From: Asterochloris sp. CNOR1
Lineage: Eukaryota; Chlorophyta; Trebouxiophyceae; Trebouxiales; Trebouxiaceae
DNA: 64,000 nt
NCBI GenBank assembly: GCA_963969365.1
Contig: OZ017755.1
Coordinates: 496,001 to 560,000, forward strand
Direction of reading: 5' to 3'
Shown: positions 1 through 12,415 of the stretch, piece after piece
Position numbering within the stretch: position 1 is the stretch's first letter
How the letters are laid out: the number at the start of each line of letters is the position of its first letter
Made by a program: the position numbers and the translations under genes
Notes under the pieces: model-generated
The model's input: only the letters and a program-made list of their open reading frames with translations
What the model was told of the DNA's origin: nothing
Databases searched by the model: none

Positions 1-1966
1 CCGTGCCCATCGTCCACCACAGGACCAGCCCCTGCAGCTGGCCTGCGCCGCTGGCCCCGAGCTACGGCCTTGGCTGGCCCACTCGTGACCTCTGCCGACA
101 TGCTGCTGCTGGCCTCAGCTGGTGCCTCACTGGGCTGCATGCTGGAGGTGCCAGGCACTGCAGGCGCCTTGGGACGGGCTGGCCTGCAGCACAGCTTCCC
201 AAGCTTGGTGCATGCCATACTAGACAGATAAGCAGATTCCAGAGGTACAGGGCTGCTGCTACAGGACACATGTGCTGCACAGGAGGCAGGCTCGCCTTTG
301 CTTCCTGCAGCAGTCTTTATAGTCAGCTAAGTCCAGTTGACAGCCGCGGCATGACAGTACGCTGAAAGCACTCACTTGCGAACCCTGTGGGCTGCTGCTG
401 CAGGCAGGCCCCCTGCCTGACTCCGCGGCGCTGGCTCTGACCCCTGCGCCCGCGCCAGCGCCGCTGTTGCAGCGGACGCCTGCCCTGCATACCTTGCAGC
501 TGCGTCCCTCTCCGTTTCTGTGATGGCAACCCCATCTAGACCCTGCACAAGGTCCCTGCTCTTGACGCAGATGGGTGAAGTCCTGCACAGACTGGACTCA
601 GCACAGACAGCTGCAGGGTGCAGGCAGGAGTTGCATGCAAAGCTAATGAGACACAGAGCTGCCCGGCCAGGCAGTCTGGCAACGATACATCCACACTAGT
701 TGCATGGTAGACAGCAATGGAATCTGCCCAGCTTCATGTGCACCAGTGACGATCCTTGACGCACCTGCAGACTGGGTAGTGCACTGACAACCGCAGGCCT
801 GTACTGCTCGCCCAGGCTGGCATGCAGGGGGCAGGGCTGCAGCCACAGCTGCTGTAGCGCAGTCACGGGCTCCAGCGCCTGCACCTGGGCCAGGTCTGTG
901 ACTGGGTTGTGCTGCAGCCACAGCTCCTGCACAATACACAAAATCAGTCCGCAGGACTGGCCCCGAACCTGCCAATGCTGCCCCTGAGGCATACCATGGC
1001 CAGAATGGCGGAGCCAGGTCTGCAGGAGCAATAAGTATCTGGCCGGCTTTGAACAGAGATGATGCTCAAGCAGATGTCAGCCTGGCGCCAGCCCACCTTG
1101 AGGCTGGAGCATCCTGCCAGCACTGCCAGCTGTGTGACCTTGTTGTGGGAGACTTTGAGCACCTGCAGGGCTGCAGGCATGTCTCTGTTGGCCAGCTGCG
1201 CAGCTGTCAATGCTCCATACAAGGTGGTTATAACCACCCACCAAGAGAGAACTGAGCCCCGAGGTTCTCAAGAGGGCCTGACCCACCCAGGGTAAGATCT
1301 GAGTGAACTAGGGGTTCTATCGCAGGTGCAACCAGGCCTGATAGCAACAGTTCGGCAGCTTGTGTGCAGGATCCCCCATCTCCCCCTGTCCATCCTGTGT
1401 AGCTAAGCAGGACAAGGACTTCCTACGTGATGCTGCAGCCTAATGCAGGTCAGAGCTGCTGAGAGCTCACATGTCAGCTCGCTGAGAGGCTTCAGCGATT
1501 TAATATTGTTGTGTGTGACATTCAGAAGCTGCAGCTGGCGCAGCTGCAGCAAACAAATTCAAGTTATCTGTCACGCTACATGGCTGATGAGCAAATCAAC
1601 AGGTGGCAGGAAAGGGCGCAGAAGTCTGACGTCACCTTTTCCACCCCTGTTAAGCTGCTCAGCTGGTTGAACTGCAGATAGTCATGTAATACGCACTGTC
1701 GTGTAGGCACATGCAGAGCGCAGCGCAGCATTACCAATCACTCACTGACAGATTGAGCGAAACAGCCTGGTGCACAAGGCTGAGTTTACCAATGTCCTCC
1801 AGTCCCTGCACTCTTGTCAGGCCTGTGAGCATGCTGCTGCAGATGTATGTGCGTGTTCATCTGAGGCTGCAGCACACCACACCATGTTGGCCAGTGCCAC
1901 ATCCTGAATGTCCTGTAGTGATGCACCAAAGGCAGCAGCCTGCAGGTCCTGTAGTGTGAGCGCCAT
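1..1966 (-). CDS. SDS22-like leucine-rich repeat protein, 3' part beyond window
   Basis: Multi-exon LRR protein on the minus strand; the window holds the start but not the C-terminus. The start is ATG at 1966, opening with MALTLQDLQAAAFGASLQDI. Exon 1 ends at 1878 in phase 2 and fits an acceptor giving MLTGLTRVQGLEDI. Further LRR units lie in separate short exons: FNQLSSLTGVEK (about 1673-1636), LQLLNVTHNNIKSLKPLSEL (about 1545-1473), VLKVSHNKVTQL (about 1165-1095) and ELWLQHNPVTDL (about 927-768). The last ends in a typical LRR cap (YRPAVVSALPSLQ) and runs in frame into GLDGVAITETER at about 520. An AA|G junction then continues into a Pro/Ala/Ser-rich tail (KPARPKAPAVPGTSS) reaching base 1. 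A TGA at 372 is in frame, but it overlaps a strong GTGAGT donor, so I read it as intronic. LRRs of this class are protein-binding scaffolds; the partner is unknown. Confidence 0.8.
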
Positions 1967-2790
1967 CTGCGATCTGAAGGTACGCTGCTTCCGACCGTGC
2001 ATGCGGGTTTGACCGGGCATGCAGCGTCTGCTGCGGAAATAATGGGGGACATCAGCATCTGAGCAACGTGGATCACCAAAAGATGAGGCTTTCCCAAGGT
2101 GTAGCCTGCGAGTAAGCAGAGCTTGCATAGCCATGGCAGTGGGCACCACCTTTAATGTGCGGCATGGTCAGCAGTGCTCAATGTTGGCTTAGATGGCTGC
2201 CTGATGCGCCTTCAGAAGCTTTCAAGCTGTGTGATGAGCAGTGTAGTACCAGAGGTCTCAAGCTTGATGATAAGGGAGACTTGAGCCTTCCTCAAATGCT
2301 TTGTGAGCTCAAGCAGGCCAGGGCTAGTTGGGCCACGTCCCAGCTTGAAAGCCTGTGTGATGCAGGCTGCACGCGCCTTACACCCTCACTCTGACCAACA
2401 TACCCTCCAACAGCTCTGGCGCTGGTCAGCAAGAACACCTTTAGGCGAGGGAGGCCTGCATGCTCCGTGACACCGCTGTAGAGCTGACAAAGGACTTCAG
2501 AAGCTCGACAGATCTATAGAAGCCTGTAAGGGCACGCCAGCCAGGAGCGCTCCTGAGCTAGATGGTGGGACATGAAACGAGACTGTGGCAGTCCTTGGCA
2601 AAGGAGCTGCATGCAGGCCCAACTAGATCAAAGCCTGTGCAAGGCGGTCCCACATGCCACCGGTGTGTATGTGCTTTTCTTCATATTTGCACATTGCCTG
2701 GGAGGTCATGGCTGGCTCCTTGTTTTGCCTTTTACTTTGTGTCCAGCTGACGACATGCCCATAGTACATGTGACCAGAAAGGTCTGCCAG
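1967..2790. other. Intergenic region, no supported gene
   Basis: About 0.8 kb upstream of the LRR gene. It should hold that gene's promoter, but I recognise no element. The open frames here are short, lack splice support on either strand and resemble no family. Confidence 0.5.
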
Positions 2791-2794
2791 CCAA

Positions 2795-3228
2795 TGTTAT
2801 CTAGGGGAGTAATGTGCCCTTGGTAGGCACTCCTTATTGTGTTCTTAACCACCTGTGCCATCAATTGATTGCAAGCAGTTTCACTAGTATGTGACAGCCA
2901 GATGCCTGGGACAAACTGGGATACAAAGTTGTATACAGATGGCCTTTGGCCTGACTTTGGCATTCACGTGAAGTCATGGCTGCTGTAGTAGCGTCCTGCT
3001 GGCCAGCAGTACTGCAATACAGCAGCTGCCGAAGGCTGAGCATGCAAGCATCTGCTTATCTGAACATGTTTGACACCATGACGCCAGGCACCATATGCTT
3101 ATGACTGTCAGGTATACAAACGTCAAAATGCTGTTGAGGTGCCTGTTGCTTCCCACTGGGGCCAACTCAAAAGCTCTGTTGTAACTCATTGTTGAAATCA
3201 TGCTTAGGCATGTGCACTTCAAGCTGCT
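2795..3228 (+). repeat. Dispersed repeat R1, copy 1
   Basis: Similar, in the same orientation, to 7305-7625. Shared blocks in order include CTTGGTAGGC, TGTGCCATCA, TTGCAAGCAGT, GCTGCTGTAG/GTCTGCTGTAG and TCTGCTTATCTGA. This copy is longer by roughly 100 bp in its second half. There are no coding signatures, terminal inverted repeats or clear target duplications. It lies just beyond the 3' end of the left TPR gene, while the other copy lies just upstream of that gene's start. Confidence 0.75.
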
Positions 3229-3294
3229 GATGATGACGAAGTGCAAGGGGGACAGCTTGATTGCAGCTCATCTGGAAGGTGGCTCAAAACAGGC

Positions 3295-6200
3295 TCAGAT
3301 TGTTGGCCAGCCATAGGCGAGTCTCGACTCCTCAATGGCATGCTGCAAGCGCCAAGTGTCTGACTCTGGGAGGATCGCAGCAATGCTGTCTGCTTTTGCC
3401 TGCAGGTCCGCAAGCTCAGCTTGCAGCGTCTTCTCTTTGTCTTGAGACAGCTCATGCTCCGCAGCCTGCTTGGCCAGAGTCATGTAGAGCATTGAAACGG
3501 CATCTTTCTGCGCAGTGAGGTAGGGCTCCAGAAACATGTTCAGAGTAGCCTCTCTTTCCGCCATGAGGTCGGACTTTGGAAGCCCATCGTGTCTACCTGC
3601 CACAAACATCGATGTGACCGACAGCCTGATGGCGTATAGCTGGTGCTGGCATGTACTTAGTGCAGGCAGCAGCACTCCTTGCTACAGAAGCAAAGCTCAC
3701 CACACCGCTCCCGCCATGCTAACAGAAACAGCTGCATATGTCTGTCAGCAGCAGGGTCCACATAGCTCAGCGCCTTCCGCTGAGAGGCCTCTGCATCTGT
3801 TGTGTGCCCCAGCTGTAACTCTGCCTTGGCCTTTAGCCCGTTACATTGGCACAGCATGGCTCGCAGCACCACACTCTGCAAAAAGAGTGCGTACCTCATT
3901 TTTCCCTGCGCGAATTAAAGAGCTTCATGTCAAATTTGGATGCTGGCAGATACTCATGCAGGCAGAAGCCCGTCCAACATCACATGACAGCTTCCAGACA
4001 GCTGCTGTGGAAGCTTGGCTGGCACATACAGGCAACCATAGTGCCACACAGACGGAAACACAAGTACATGCCTCACCGCATGCTCCGTGCGCTCTGCAGG
4101 TTGTGGCTTGCTGCTCAAAGGCAGCCAGCTGCTGGTTGACTGCTTTGCGCCGCGCGAATACTGCTCTTTGGCTTGGATGTCAGGGAGGTCTGAAGGACCT
4201 CAGCAAGACTCTGCGCAATGTTAAAGGCCCTGCACAGCACAGCAGGTAAGCCTCCGTCTGTGGAGACTGAACTGCACCCTCTCCCAGATGCCCCCCTCTT
4301 GTAAATACACTGCCTAGCAGCAGATGATGCAGCCACCTCCATTGAGCATTTGCGGACCAGATCAATGGATCTGAAGAGACCCTCATTGCAAGAGGTGCTC
4401 ACCTTTGGGACCCTATGGGGTCCTTGCGGCCAATAATGCACTCCAGATCACCCAGCTGCATCTGTAAGCCCACAATCCTGCTGTCTGTGGACTTGCACCT
4501 CTAACTGCAGCAGCTTGAGTTGCTTCTTGTTGCAGGATGTGGGCAAACAGGGCTGGGAGAGCGGCCCAGCCTTCCTTGGCCACAGCCTGGATTGCAGGGC
4601 AGGATGTTTGGGTGCTTGCTAGGTGTACCCTTTCCAAGGTGTTTTGAAAGCTTTGCCGCTCATGCTTTGCGTGATGTGCTGTCAGAAGCGAGACGATGAT
4701 TGGGGCGCCAGGCAGAAGGGGACACAGCAGCCCCCTTTCGCCTGGCGCTAGCCATGAGTGTACATGTGCTCCGAAGCCAGCACGAGGCAGCGAGAGACAG
4801 TGGAAGGCTCAGCCCAGAATGCCTTGGGTGCAACTTCAGCTGACACTCTGGCTGCTGGGGCTCGCCAGCTGCACATGGCAGCACAGAAGGGTGACGCTCA
4901 CCATGCTGACCTCCAGTGCCTCCTGCAGCAGACTCCTTGCCTCCTCAAGACGCTCTGTCTGACACCCAAGCAAATCTGCAAGCTGCTCAGCAACATAGAC
5001 AAGCTGTTGTCTTCTGGCCCCTGCAAGGTCACATAGGCTGCTTGAAGACCTCTGCCATATGGCACGCATGAGGTGGATGAGGGCCACCGCCCTGAACACC
5101 ACCACGCAATCCAGGACTGCAACCGTGCCAAGACATGAGAGATTGCACACAGGCAAGGCGGCTGGTGCAGCTGCTGCCCTTGCAGCAGCTCTGCACAGGG
5201 GCCGCCTCTGCTGTGCTCTGAGCGCCTTGAGTGGCAGCAAGGCCTTTGTGCCAGTCATGCAAGACGGAGGTCTCCATCAGCCATGTTTACGTTTCACTTG
5301 CAGTCAAGGGCTGCGCCACGTGAGTGCGGCAGGCTGCAGGGACTTGCTGCAAATTTGTTTAGCTGCAGCAGATTAGGCAGAAGTCTGCCAGACTTGGCGC
5401 ACTGCAGTGCCACAAGCAAAGCAGCAGCCCAAGCCTTACTTTGACAGCCTGGACAGCAGCATACAGCTGCTGCAGGAGGACCTCAGCCTCTGCCACCATG
5501 CCTGCATCTCTCATCCGCTTGGCCAGCCAGGCCACATGCTGTGCATACTCTGCAGCACAATAATTCCACAATGACACCCCTGAAAGCAGGGCGCATGGGT
5601 TTGGATGCTTGCCCATGTTCAGAATGGCTTCAGAGACAGCATGGCCAGAACAGCAGTTCTGATACCCATCCAGCCACATGGCGGGCCAGATGCTTGACCA
5701 CAGTCAAGCTCTAGTCCAGGCCCCACCGGTCACATTTGGGCCAGATGAGTGCCTGATGGCAGTCATCACTTTGACACTCACTCGAGAGGGACTCTGGCCC
5801 ATGCTTAGACAGAATTTTGGCTGCCTCCAGCAGCAGGGCATGCGCGTCTCCCTGGCGCCGTAGCCTTGGGCGCACCGACTGCACCAGGGTCGGGATGATG
5901 GCGCCATTCCGTAGAAATCTCGCATAATTCACATGGGCAGCAGGGATGTGAGGGTCACTCTTTCCAATCCCGCGCCTGGCCAGCCGCGTGGCTTCCCTGA
6001 AGACGCGCTCTCCCTCTTCTACGGCCCCCTGCACTGGGCACGGCCATACTCAGCACCCCTGCATGCAGCGCAAATCCCTGAAGGTGTTTCTGCCTCGCCC
6101 CCGTCACCCTGCACAGTGCAGACGTTGTTGACAGCTGAGCTGGCTCTGGCCCATACATAGATTGAAAAGCTAAGTTGGACTTGCAGCAGACAAAGCTGCA

Positions 6201-7085
6201 TTAGGGCCCACCAGTAGTAGCATTCCATGACCTTGCAGTCAACTGCACGATGCAGTCCAGACATCTGTGGCCTCGTCTGCCGTGCATGCAGCCTGGCTCT
6301 GTACCAGTGACTGTGCAGAGGCCAAAGCTGCCACCAGCCCCAGATGCCTGCCTCACTTCCTCGCAGAGATACTCTGTCTCCTCCAACTGCTGCCGCACAG
6401 CATAGGCAGAGCTCAGCAAGGGTACTCCAGGATGTGATCATGCAGTGTCAATGAATGCTTCCTCAACCTGCTGTGCCACAGCATTCCAGGTGATGAAGTG
6501 TGCTGAGGGTGACAGACACCCATTGCAAGGGTCTCACTTCTCTGTAGAGCTGCACTGCTCTTGCTCTGTACAGGCGTGACTTGGCTGTCAGGTCATTGCC
6601 CACTGGGCCAGGCCCCTCCATGCTTGCAGCTGCGCCTGCAGCTCCCGCAGCCGGCTGTGGCTCTGCCGCGCCTGTTTGCTGGGGAGCTGCTTGAGCCTGC
6701 TGCTGGCCCTGACTAGCTCGGCGGCCCTCTGCAGTGCGCTCCTGCACATAAGAGGCGTGGCATGTGCTTGCAGCAGCACATGGGCAGCAAGGAGCTTCAG
6801 CTTGGCTTGTCGTTGCACTGTGCACATGTTCAGAGTGTGACATCATAATCTGACTCAGCCTGGTGGGTTGACAGGCGCAACCCTTGCCTGCTGTTGCTCG
6901 GCATGAGCACCTTGTGTGAGGCCTGATGCTGCCACAGCTGTTGCAGTGAGCAGGTGCAGCCACCTCCTGTTGCTGAAGCTACTACTTCTGGAGATCAAGT
7001 GAAGAGCTGGACAATTGCCACATGTGACAAACTGCTGTGCAGCTCTGGTCTGCCTCGTGAAAAGCCCGGCAGTCTGCCGTAACAT
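3295..7085 (-). CDS. TPR protein gene A, left copy (degenerate duplicate)
   Basis: Paralogue of the gene at 56143-60762. Exon 1 (7085-6888, 198 nt, the same length as in the right copy) encodes an organelle-targeting-like N-terminus (MLRQTAGLFTRQTRAAQQF). It ends at a GCAAGG donor, apparently a GC-AG intron. Exon 2 is Ala/Gln-rich and ends AKSRLYRARAVQLYRE. TPR-like exons follow: ATRLARRGIGKSDPHIPA, DAGMVAEAEVLLQQLYAAVQ and ERLEEARSLLQEALEVSM. The C-terminus is coiled coil (LQAELADLQAKADSIAAILP) ending at 3295 with a tail that differs from the paralogue. Against the right copy it lacks the segment between NYARFLR and AIIPTL, so two TPR exons and their introns appear deleted. The exon near 4500 also has a stop in the frame used by the right copy. 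It is probably a decaying copy; TPR modules bind proteins, and the substrate is unknown. Confidence 0.65.
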
Positions 7086-7304
7086 GCTGCAAGTGCGATG
7101 CTATTGTGGACCAGTAACAAGCGTTACACTAGTAAGCGTGACTTCCTGATGAGGAAAGACAACTCTTGGTCAAGAGCAGCGAAGACAAGAGCAATCCCGA
7201 ATGCAACCTTTGCTCAGGGTGATAACAACCTGCCTCATTCCCTGTGAGGCCATTATATGCAAAGTCAACACTTTATGTTGACTTGAGCAGCCCTGTGCTA
7301 TCCA

Positions 7305-7625
7305 GGAGAGCAATGTGCTCTTGGTAGGCGCTCCCTGTTGCTGTGGTTTCAACTGCATGTGCCATCACTCGTTGCAAGCAGTCCCAGAAGAGTCTCAAGA
7401 CAGACACAGGGATTTTGATATGCAGACAGATGTCCCATGGCCTGCCTGTGGCATTTCAGCCTCATGTCTGCTGTAGCGTCTTGCAGTACTGCCGGAGGCT
7501 GAGTCTCCCAAGGTCTGCTTATCTGAGCACGTTTGAGACACCCTGAACGGGGTGGACGCCAGTTGGCCAACTGGGCCTGCAGCGGAGATAGGCTGATGGT
7601 CCATTTCAAGCTCAAGCAGTTACTT
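7305..7625 (+). repeat. Dispersed repeat R1, copy 2
   Basis: Direct-orientation relative of 2795-3228. It lies about 220 bp upstream of the start of the left TPR gene, so the two copies bracket that gene. I saw no copy beside the right paralogue of the gene. Confidence 0.75.
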
Positions 7626-7659
7626 TTAAGCAGCTACCCTCACCACGTCCCATCTTGGA

Positions 7660-10600
7660 GCTGGATGCGGATCAAGCGCCCAAAGTTGCCTCCCGCAGCC
7701 TGCAGCACCAAGTAGTGGAAGTTGATGTGCTGATGTTACACTGTATAACACCACACAAACAGCTGCTGAGCGGCTGCCAGCAGGGTTAGCGGCCCATGCA
7801 GTGTCAGGGTGCTGGCTGTGAACATCCCTCCACGCACTGCAGGGGCCTGTTTCCAACCACCTCCCGGCAGTACACTGTAAAAGCTGACAATACATGTCGA
7901 TACCTGAGGGACTTGTACAGGTGAGTGGCGCAGTGTGCTCTTAGCACGAGGTGGCGCAACAATGCCAGAGGTGGGCCTGCGCTGAGGTCCTGGCCTCCCC
8001 TGTGGCCTCCTGCCAGCGCCTGAGGCGGCTGTGCAGCGCTTCGGTGGAGGCATCAGCATGGGGGGGTTTGGCAAGGCCTGCAGAACCAGTCAGGGCTGCA
8101 GTCAGGGATGGGCGTGCAGGCCAAAACTGCCTCTATGTGCAGCCATACAGGTGCATACGCCCTCAGGTATTAGTTCAGGCGGGGCATGCAGGCCAGCGCT
8201 GCCCCTTTGCCGAGCCATGCAGGTGCATCCCGCAAGCCCCACCCCCCTGTCAGGTGGGCATGCTGGTCAATGACGCCTCCACACATGCAGCCATGCTGTT
8301 TCTCATGTCCCCAGGTGTCTGTACAGGCAGGGCGTGCAGGCCAGTGCTGCTCCCTGGCAGAGCCATGCTTCAATCCCACCCCTGCTATCAGGTTGAGCAT
8401 GCAGGCCAACTTGCAGCCATGCAGGTGCCAACAACCTCGGCTGTCTGTCGGGCAGGGCATGCAGGCCAGCCCTGCAGCCATGTGGATACAACCCACAGCC
8501 CCACACCCTGTGCCAGGCAGCCATGCTGCCTGCTATGTGCAGCCACAAAGGTGCATCGCTCACCCAGCCCCAGGCACACCCGCTGCCATTGTGTGCACAA
8601 TGCTGTGCCATGGAGATGGACAATGCACAAACCGCACAACGCTGCCAGGCAGCATGGCAGCAGAAGTTTGGGCTGCCCACCTGGGGACTCGGCGCCTTGG
8701 CAGCAGGTGCTGGCGCCATGGGCAGGCAGCTCTCCAGGCACTTGGGCGTCAGGCGCCAGAACAGGGATTTCTTGCGAGAGCAGCAGGCCTCTGTAGCTGA
8801 GGCAGAGTGCTCAACCTTGGCGGCGGTCAGGTTGAGGGGCTGGTCAGCATTGCTGGCAGAGGCAGCAGCCGCTGCCATGCCACCCTGGCCCTGCAGTGCA
8901 ACAGCAGCACACTCTATCAGTTTACAGGTTTGATAAGTACCACCGCCTGCTGCTTCAAAGTTCACTCAGGATTGATGCGTTCGGGTGCCATGTGCTGTGG
9001 CAGCATGCATTGGCCTTACTGAGGCGCAGCACACATGCGTGGGCAGGCAGGACATGGGAGCAGCCTTCGGGTTGCGGCCCAACATTACCACGACGGAAGA
9101 TGCACTGCGAAGGCCATGGGACGCCGTGCCATACAGACAGCCTTGAGTAAGGCGTGACTAGCTACCTCATGTAAGTGCTGGTGGGTCTGCCCTGAGTGTG
9201 CAGCCTTTGTGAAGTTGAATGCCTCTTTGAAAGCCCTTGTGGCCCTCTTGGTGGTGCCTCCAGCTGTGATGCCCGCCGTAGAACTCTGCAGCACAGAGCG
9301 AACAGGTTCAAGCCCTGCTCGTAATGTTGCTGATCGCAGGTAGATTGCCGAACGGCAGGCAGGTGGCTGGGCAGCAAGCAGCATGACAGCAGGCCCCTAG
9401 GTCCACACTGATTGTCACATGCCTGGGCAGGGGCGCGATCCTCCTGAGATGCCTTGTCAGCGCAGCTGCAGGTGGCCAGTGCAGTTGCTGGACGTCCTCT
9501 GGAGGGCGATGTGCAACATCCAGTGGGGTCAGTGGCAGCAGTAGCAGCAGTGCACACCTGGGGCTTACCTCTGCACACGATCGGTCCTTGATTTGCAGAA
9601 TGCTGTTAGCCGCAAGGGCTGGCTGCTGCTGCACTTTCGCGGTGCTGACTCGACTGGGCTGCTCTGAGATGGTGCGCGGCTGTGCTGACAGCCTGTGAGT
9701 GGCAGGGACTGGCGCCTGCGCACCTCCTGCACTGATGGGGCAGCTAGGGGCCACATTGCCTGCTGGGTGGGTCCGCACAGCTGCAGCCGTCCCGGGCCAG
9801 AACCTGGATTTGGGCAAGATGCCGTTCTGCCCTGCGGTCTTGGATCGGTTGCTGGGCCCCTGAGTCAGCATTCTGACTCGGTGGGCGATGTAAGGATGGC
9901 CGGCGATGCCCTGTGGCAGCTCCTGCCAGACCTTCCGGGCAGCAGCGCCAAAGCGTGGGGGCTGCTTGCTGTAGTGCCCAGGAGGCGTGAAGTAGGGCTG
10001 CTCGCCTGCGAGGGCCAGGTGGCTGTCCTTGGTCCCCTCTGCCAGGGCCAGCCTGTGCCGGGCACAGAGCTCTGCGTAGCGGGCCTCCTGGTGGCGCAGG
10101 CGTTGCGGCGCGACCTGCTGCAGCTGGCGGTGGGAAGCCTGCAGGGCTGCAGCCCGCAGCGGCAGGTTGCTCTGCAGGGCTACTGCCTCCAGCTGGCGGG
10201 TGTCCTCCAGCTGCTGGAGCGTGGCCTGCAGCGCTGCCAGCCCCTGCTCAGCCTGGAGCTTGGCAGCCTGGCGCTCAGCCCTGAGGGAGTCTGAGACTCC
10301 AGCACGGATCGGCGCTGAGTCATGGGCGGTGCCTGGGCCTGCTGCCTTGTGGGCCACCACAGGCCCCTCAGCTGCCTGCTGCTCCTCAGAGGGCTGCTCC
10401 TCTGAGGGCTGCCCCACCTGCAGGCAGGGTGGAGCCGTCTGCTTCAATGCTGTTGACACGGTTTTGTATGGACTGCGGCGATGCAATGCGCAGAGGACCT
10501 GAGCGCTGCTGTCTCCACATGTCGTACCTGGGGGATTCCGTCGACATCACTGTCGCCATTGATAGCTGCAACCTCAGCTGTGGCGTTGCGCCCCTCGTGG

Positions 10601-11590
10601 CTGGCTTGTGCAGCACCCTGCTGCTCCTGCACATACCAAGATGTGTGTGAGGCTACGATCAGTCAAGCGATGGCCTGGACAACTCTGCAAGTTGGAAGCC
10701 AAGGCGTGATCTCAAGTAGCCATACTGAATGCTGTGGGCCCAGCTGAGGTGAACGGCTGCAGCAGACAAGGCTGCGAAGCTGTGCGCACCTTGGCATCGC
10801 CAGCGGCAGAGGCTGATCCTGTCGGCAGGCCCCCTGCAGGCTGCGCTGCCATGTGGCCCACTGCAGGCTGCGCTGCCTGGTTGCCCACTGCAGGCTGCGC
10901 TGCCTTCTGACGCGCTGCAGGCTGCTTGGAAGACAGCACGCCTGCTGCAGGCTGCCTGGGGACAAGCACGCCCACTGCGGCACCACTGGAAGCCGCCGTG
11001 GCCTCCAGTGCAGGCATCTTGGGCTGCGCAGCCTCATAGTTCGCGTCGGCGGACGGTGCGCAGTCATCAGAGCAGTCGAATGGCCACGTCGCAGAGTGGT
11101 CAGCTGGCCACTGCAGCAGATCAGCAACCTGCAGAGGCAAAGAGCAAAAGTCATGACCTGCCAGGGCAAAGCGAACGTGCCTGGAAAGGGTGCAGATGGC
11201 TCATCAGGCAGGCAAGTAGCCTTTGAAGTCAGCCACAAGCGCAGTGGTGACTGCACAATCATTTCAAGGCTGCAGGGGATCAACCTCCTGCCAGCCTGAT
11301 GCAGTGAACACAAGCTCCCGTGGCCACCTAAGATTGTTGCCTGAATTAGCTGCTGCTTGTCAAGCCGGAACATTACTGTCACCAGCAGAACAGGATAGCC
11401 ACATGCCCTCCCTAGATCTGGCAGCTGGGCTGACAACTGTGAACAACCTAAACATGATGCCCTCAAGCAGAAGCTGCTTGCCTCTGGGCTGTCGACATTG
11501 ATGAAGCGATGTCCCACAACCTCCTCCAACTCCAGGACGGTTTTGTTGATGGCGCGTGGCTGCAGGTCCACAATCTGCATACAGCAAGAG
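7660..11590 (-). CDS. Unrecognised coiled-coil protein, multi-exon
   Basis: A string of exons on the minus strand with good splice borders; I do not recognise the family. In order of translation: IVDLQPRAINKTVLELEEVV (about 11567-11484, ending at a GCAAGC donor); an Ala/Gln/Pro-rich exon (about 11130-10795) with three repeats of AAQPAVG type; a short acidic exon INGDSDVDGIPQ (about 10610-10530); and a large exon (about 10420-9570). That exon is coiled coil in its first half (SLRAERQAAKLQAEQGLAAL) and then carries a basic-aromatic stretch PYFTPPGHYSKQPPRFGAAA. Next come TKRATRAFKEAFNFTKAAHS (about 9280-9170), an exon with SRKKSLFWRLTPKCLESCLP (about 8900-8680), and small exons at about 7915-7830 (YRHVLSAFTVYCREVV) and 7715-7655 (AAGGNFGRLIRIQLQDGT). 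These could belong to one or two genes; start and stop are not fixed. Confidence 0.45.
8105..8560. repeat. Degenerate tandem repeat, unit about 60-75 bp
   Basis: About seven imperfect units, each with a GGCATGCAGGCCAG-like block followed by an ATGCAGGTGCAT-like block. The GGCATGCAGGCCAG blocks fall at about 8110, 8178, 8255, 8328, 8396, 8455 and 8518. It lies between exons of the coiled-coil gene, so it is probably intronic. Units differ too much to be recent. Confidence 0.75.
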
Positions 11591-12415
11591 GTATGTATCG
11601 GTGGGGTCACAGTGGAGACCTCAGATGTGTTGCGCCAGGGCTGGTCTGGAGTTTGCAGCAGAGCGTGCCTATGCCTGCGGGACCTGTGTGTGCAGGTCCA
11701 CCTCCTGCAGACATGCAGGGACTGAACAGGTGGGCACTGCTGAGGGCGCAGTGCAGAGCGCTAGTGCTTCACGCCGGGGATGTGGGACTGTGCAGCAGGG
11801 CATTCCTGTGACTTCAGGATGGGCATGGATGGTGAGCACAAAAGCCTTGCAGCCTGCCAATGCTGCAGGGCCTTGAGACATCAGGCATGATGTGAGCCCA
11901 GCTATGGACACAGCTACAGCAGCACAAGACACATGTGAGCCACGGCCTGCCAGCATCACATACAGGCATGCAGTCAGCCCTCAGACCCTGGCAGCAGGGA
12001 TCCCAGCTTATTGTAGGCACGGCCCTGTGCCAAGATGGGGTGCCCAGCCGAAGTGGACACACTGCGAGACTGGGCCTTGGGGCCTTTGGTGAGGCCAATA
12101 CCTGACACAAAATTTTGGGTGTTGATGTGCAGGCAAACTGGGAAGCTGAGCAGAGGATGAACAGGTACGACCATGCCCATCTGAAGCTGCCAGGGCAGGG
12201 CAGCAGTCTACAGTGCTGGTCACAGGGCAGGAACATGGCATCAGGATACATCGCGAAGTGGCCCGGCTGTCCCTCCTCAGCGCATTTCCAGCTCCAGTCA
12301 CACCCCTCTCCCCTCAGTTGAGCGCGTTCAGAGCCCCCGCCGCAGCACCTCTGTGAGCAGACCCAGCCTGCCATGCACTCCCCTTCAGCCTTCCAGCTTC
12401 ACCAGACCTCACTCT

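Noticed and set aside
8105-8560. CRISPR-like array
   Set aside because: Units are degenerate throughout, lack fixed repeats with unique spacers, and the host is eukaryotic.
7951-8796. 281-codon plus-strand open frame
   Set aside because: Runs through the GGCATGCAGGCCAG tandem repeat; the Cys/Arg/Ala pattern is repeat translation, not a recognisable protein.
9695-10294. 199-codon plus-strand open frame
   Set aside because: Antisense to the coiled-coil exon on the minus strand, which has the better splice borders and heptads.
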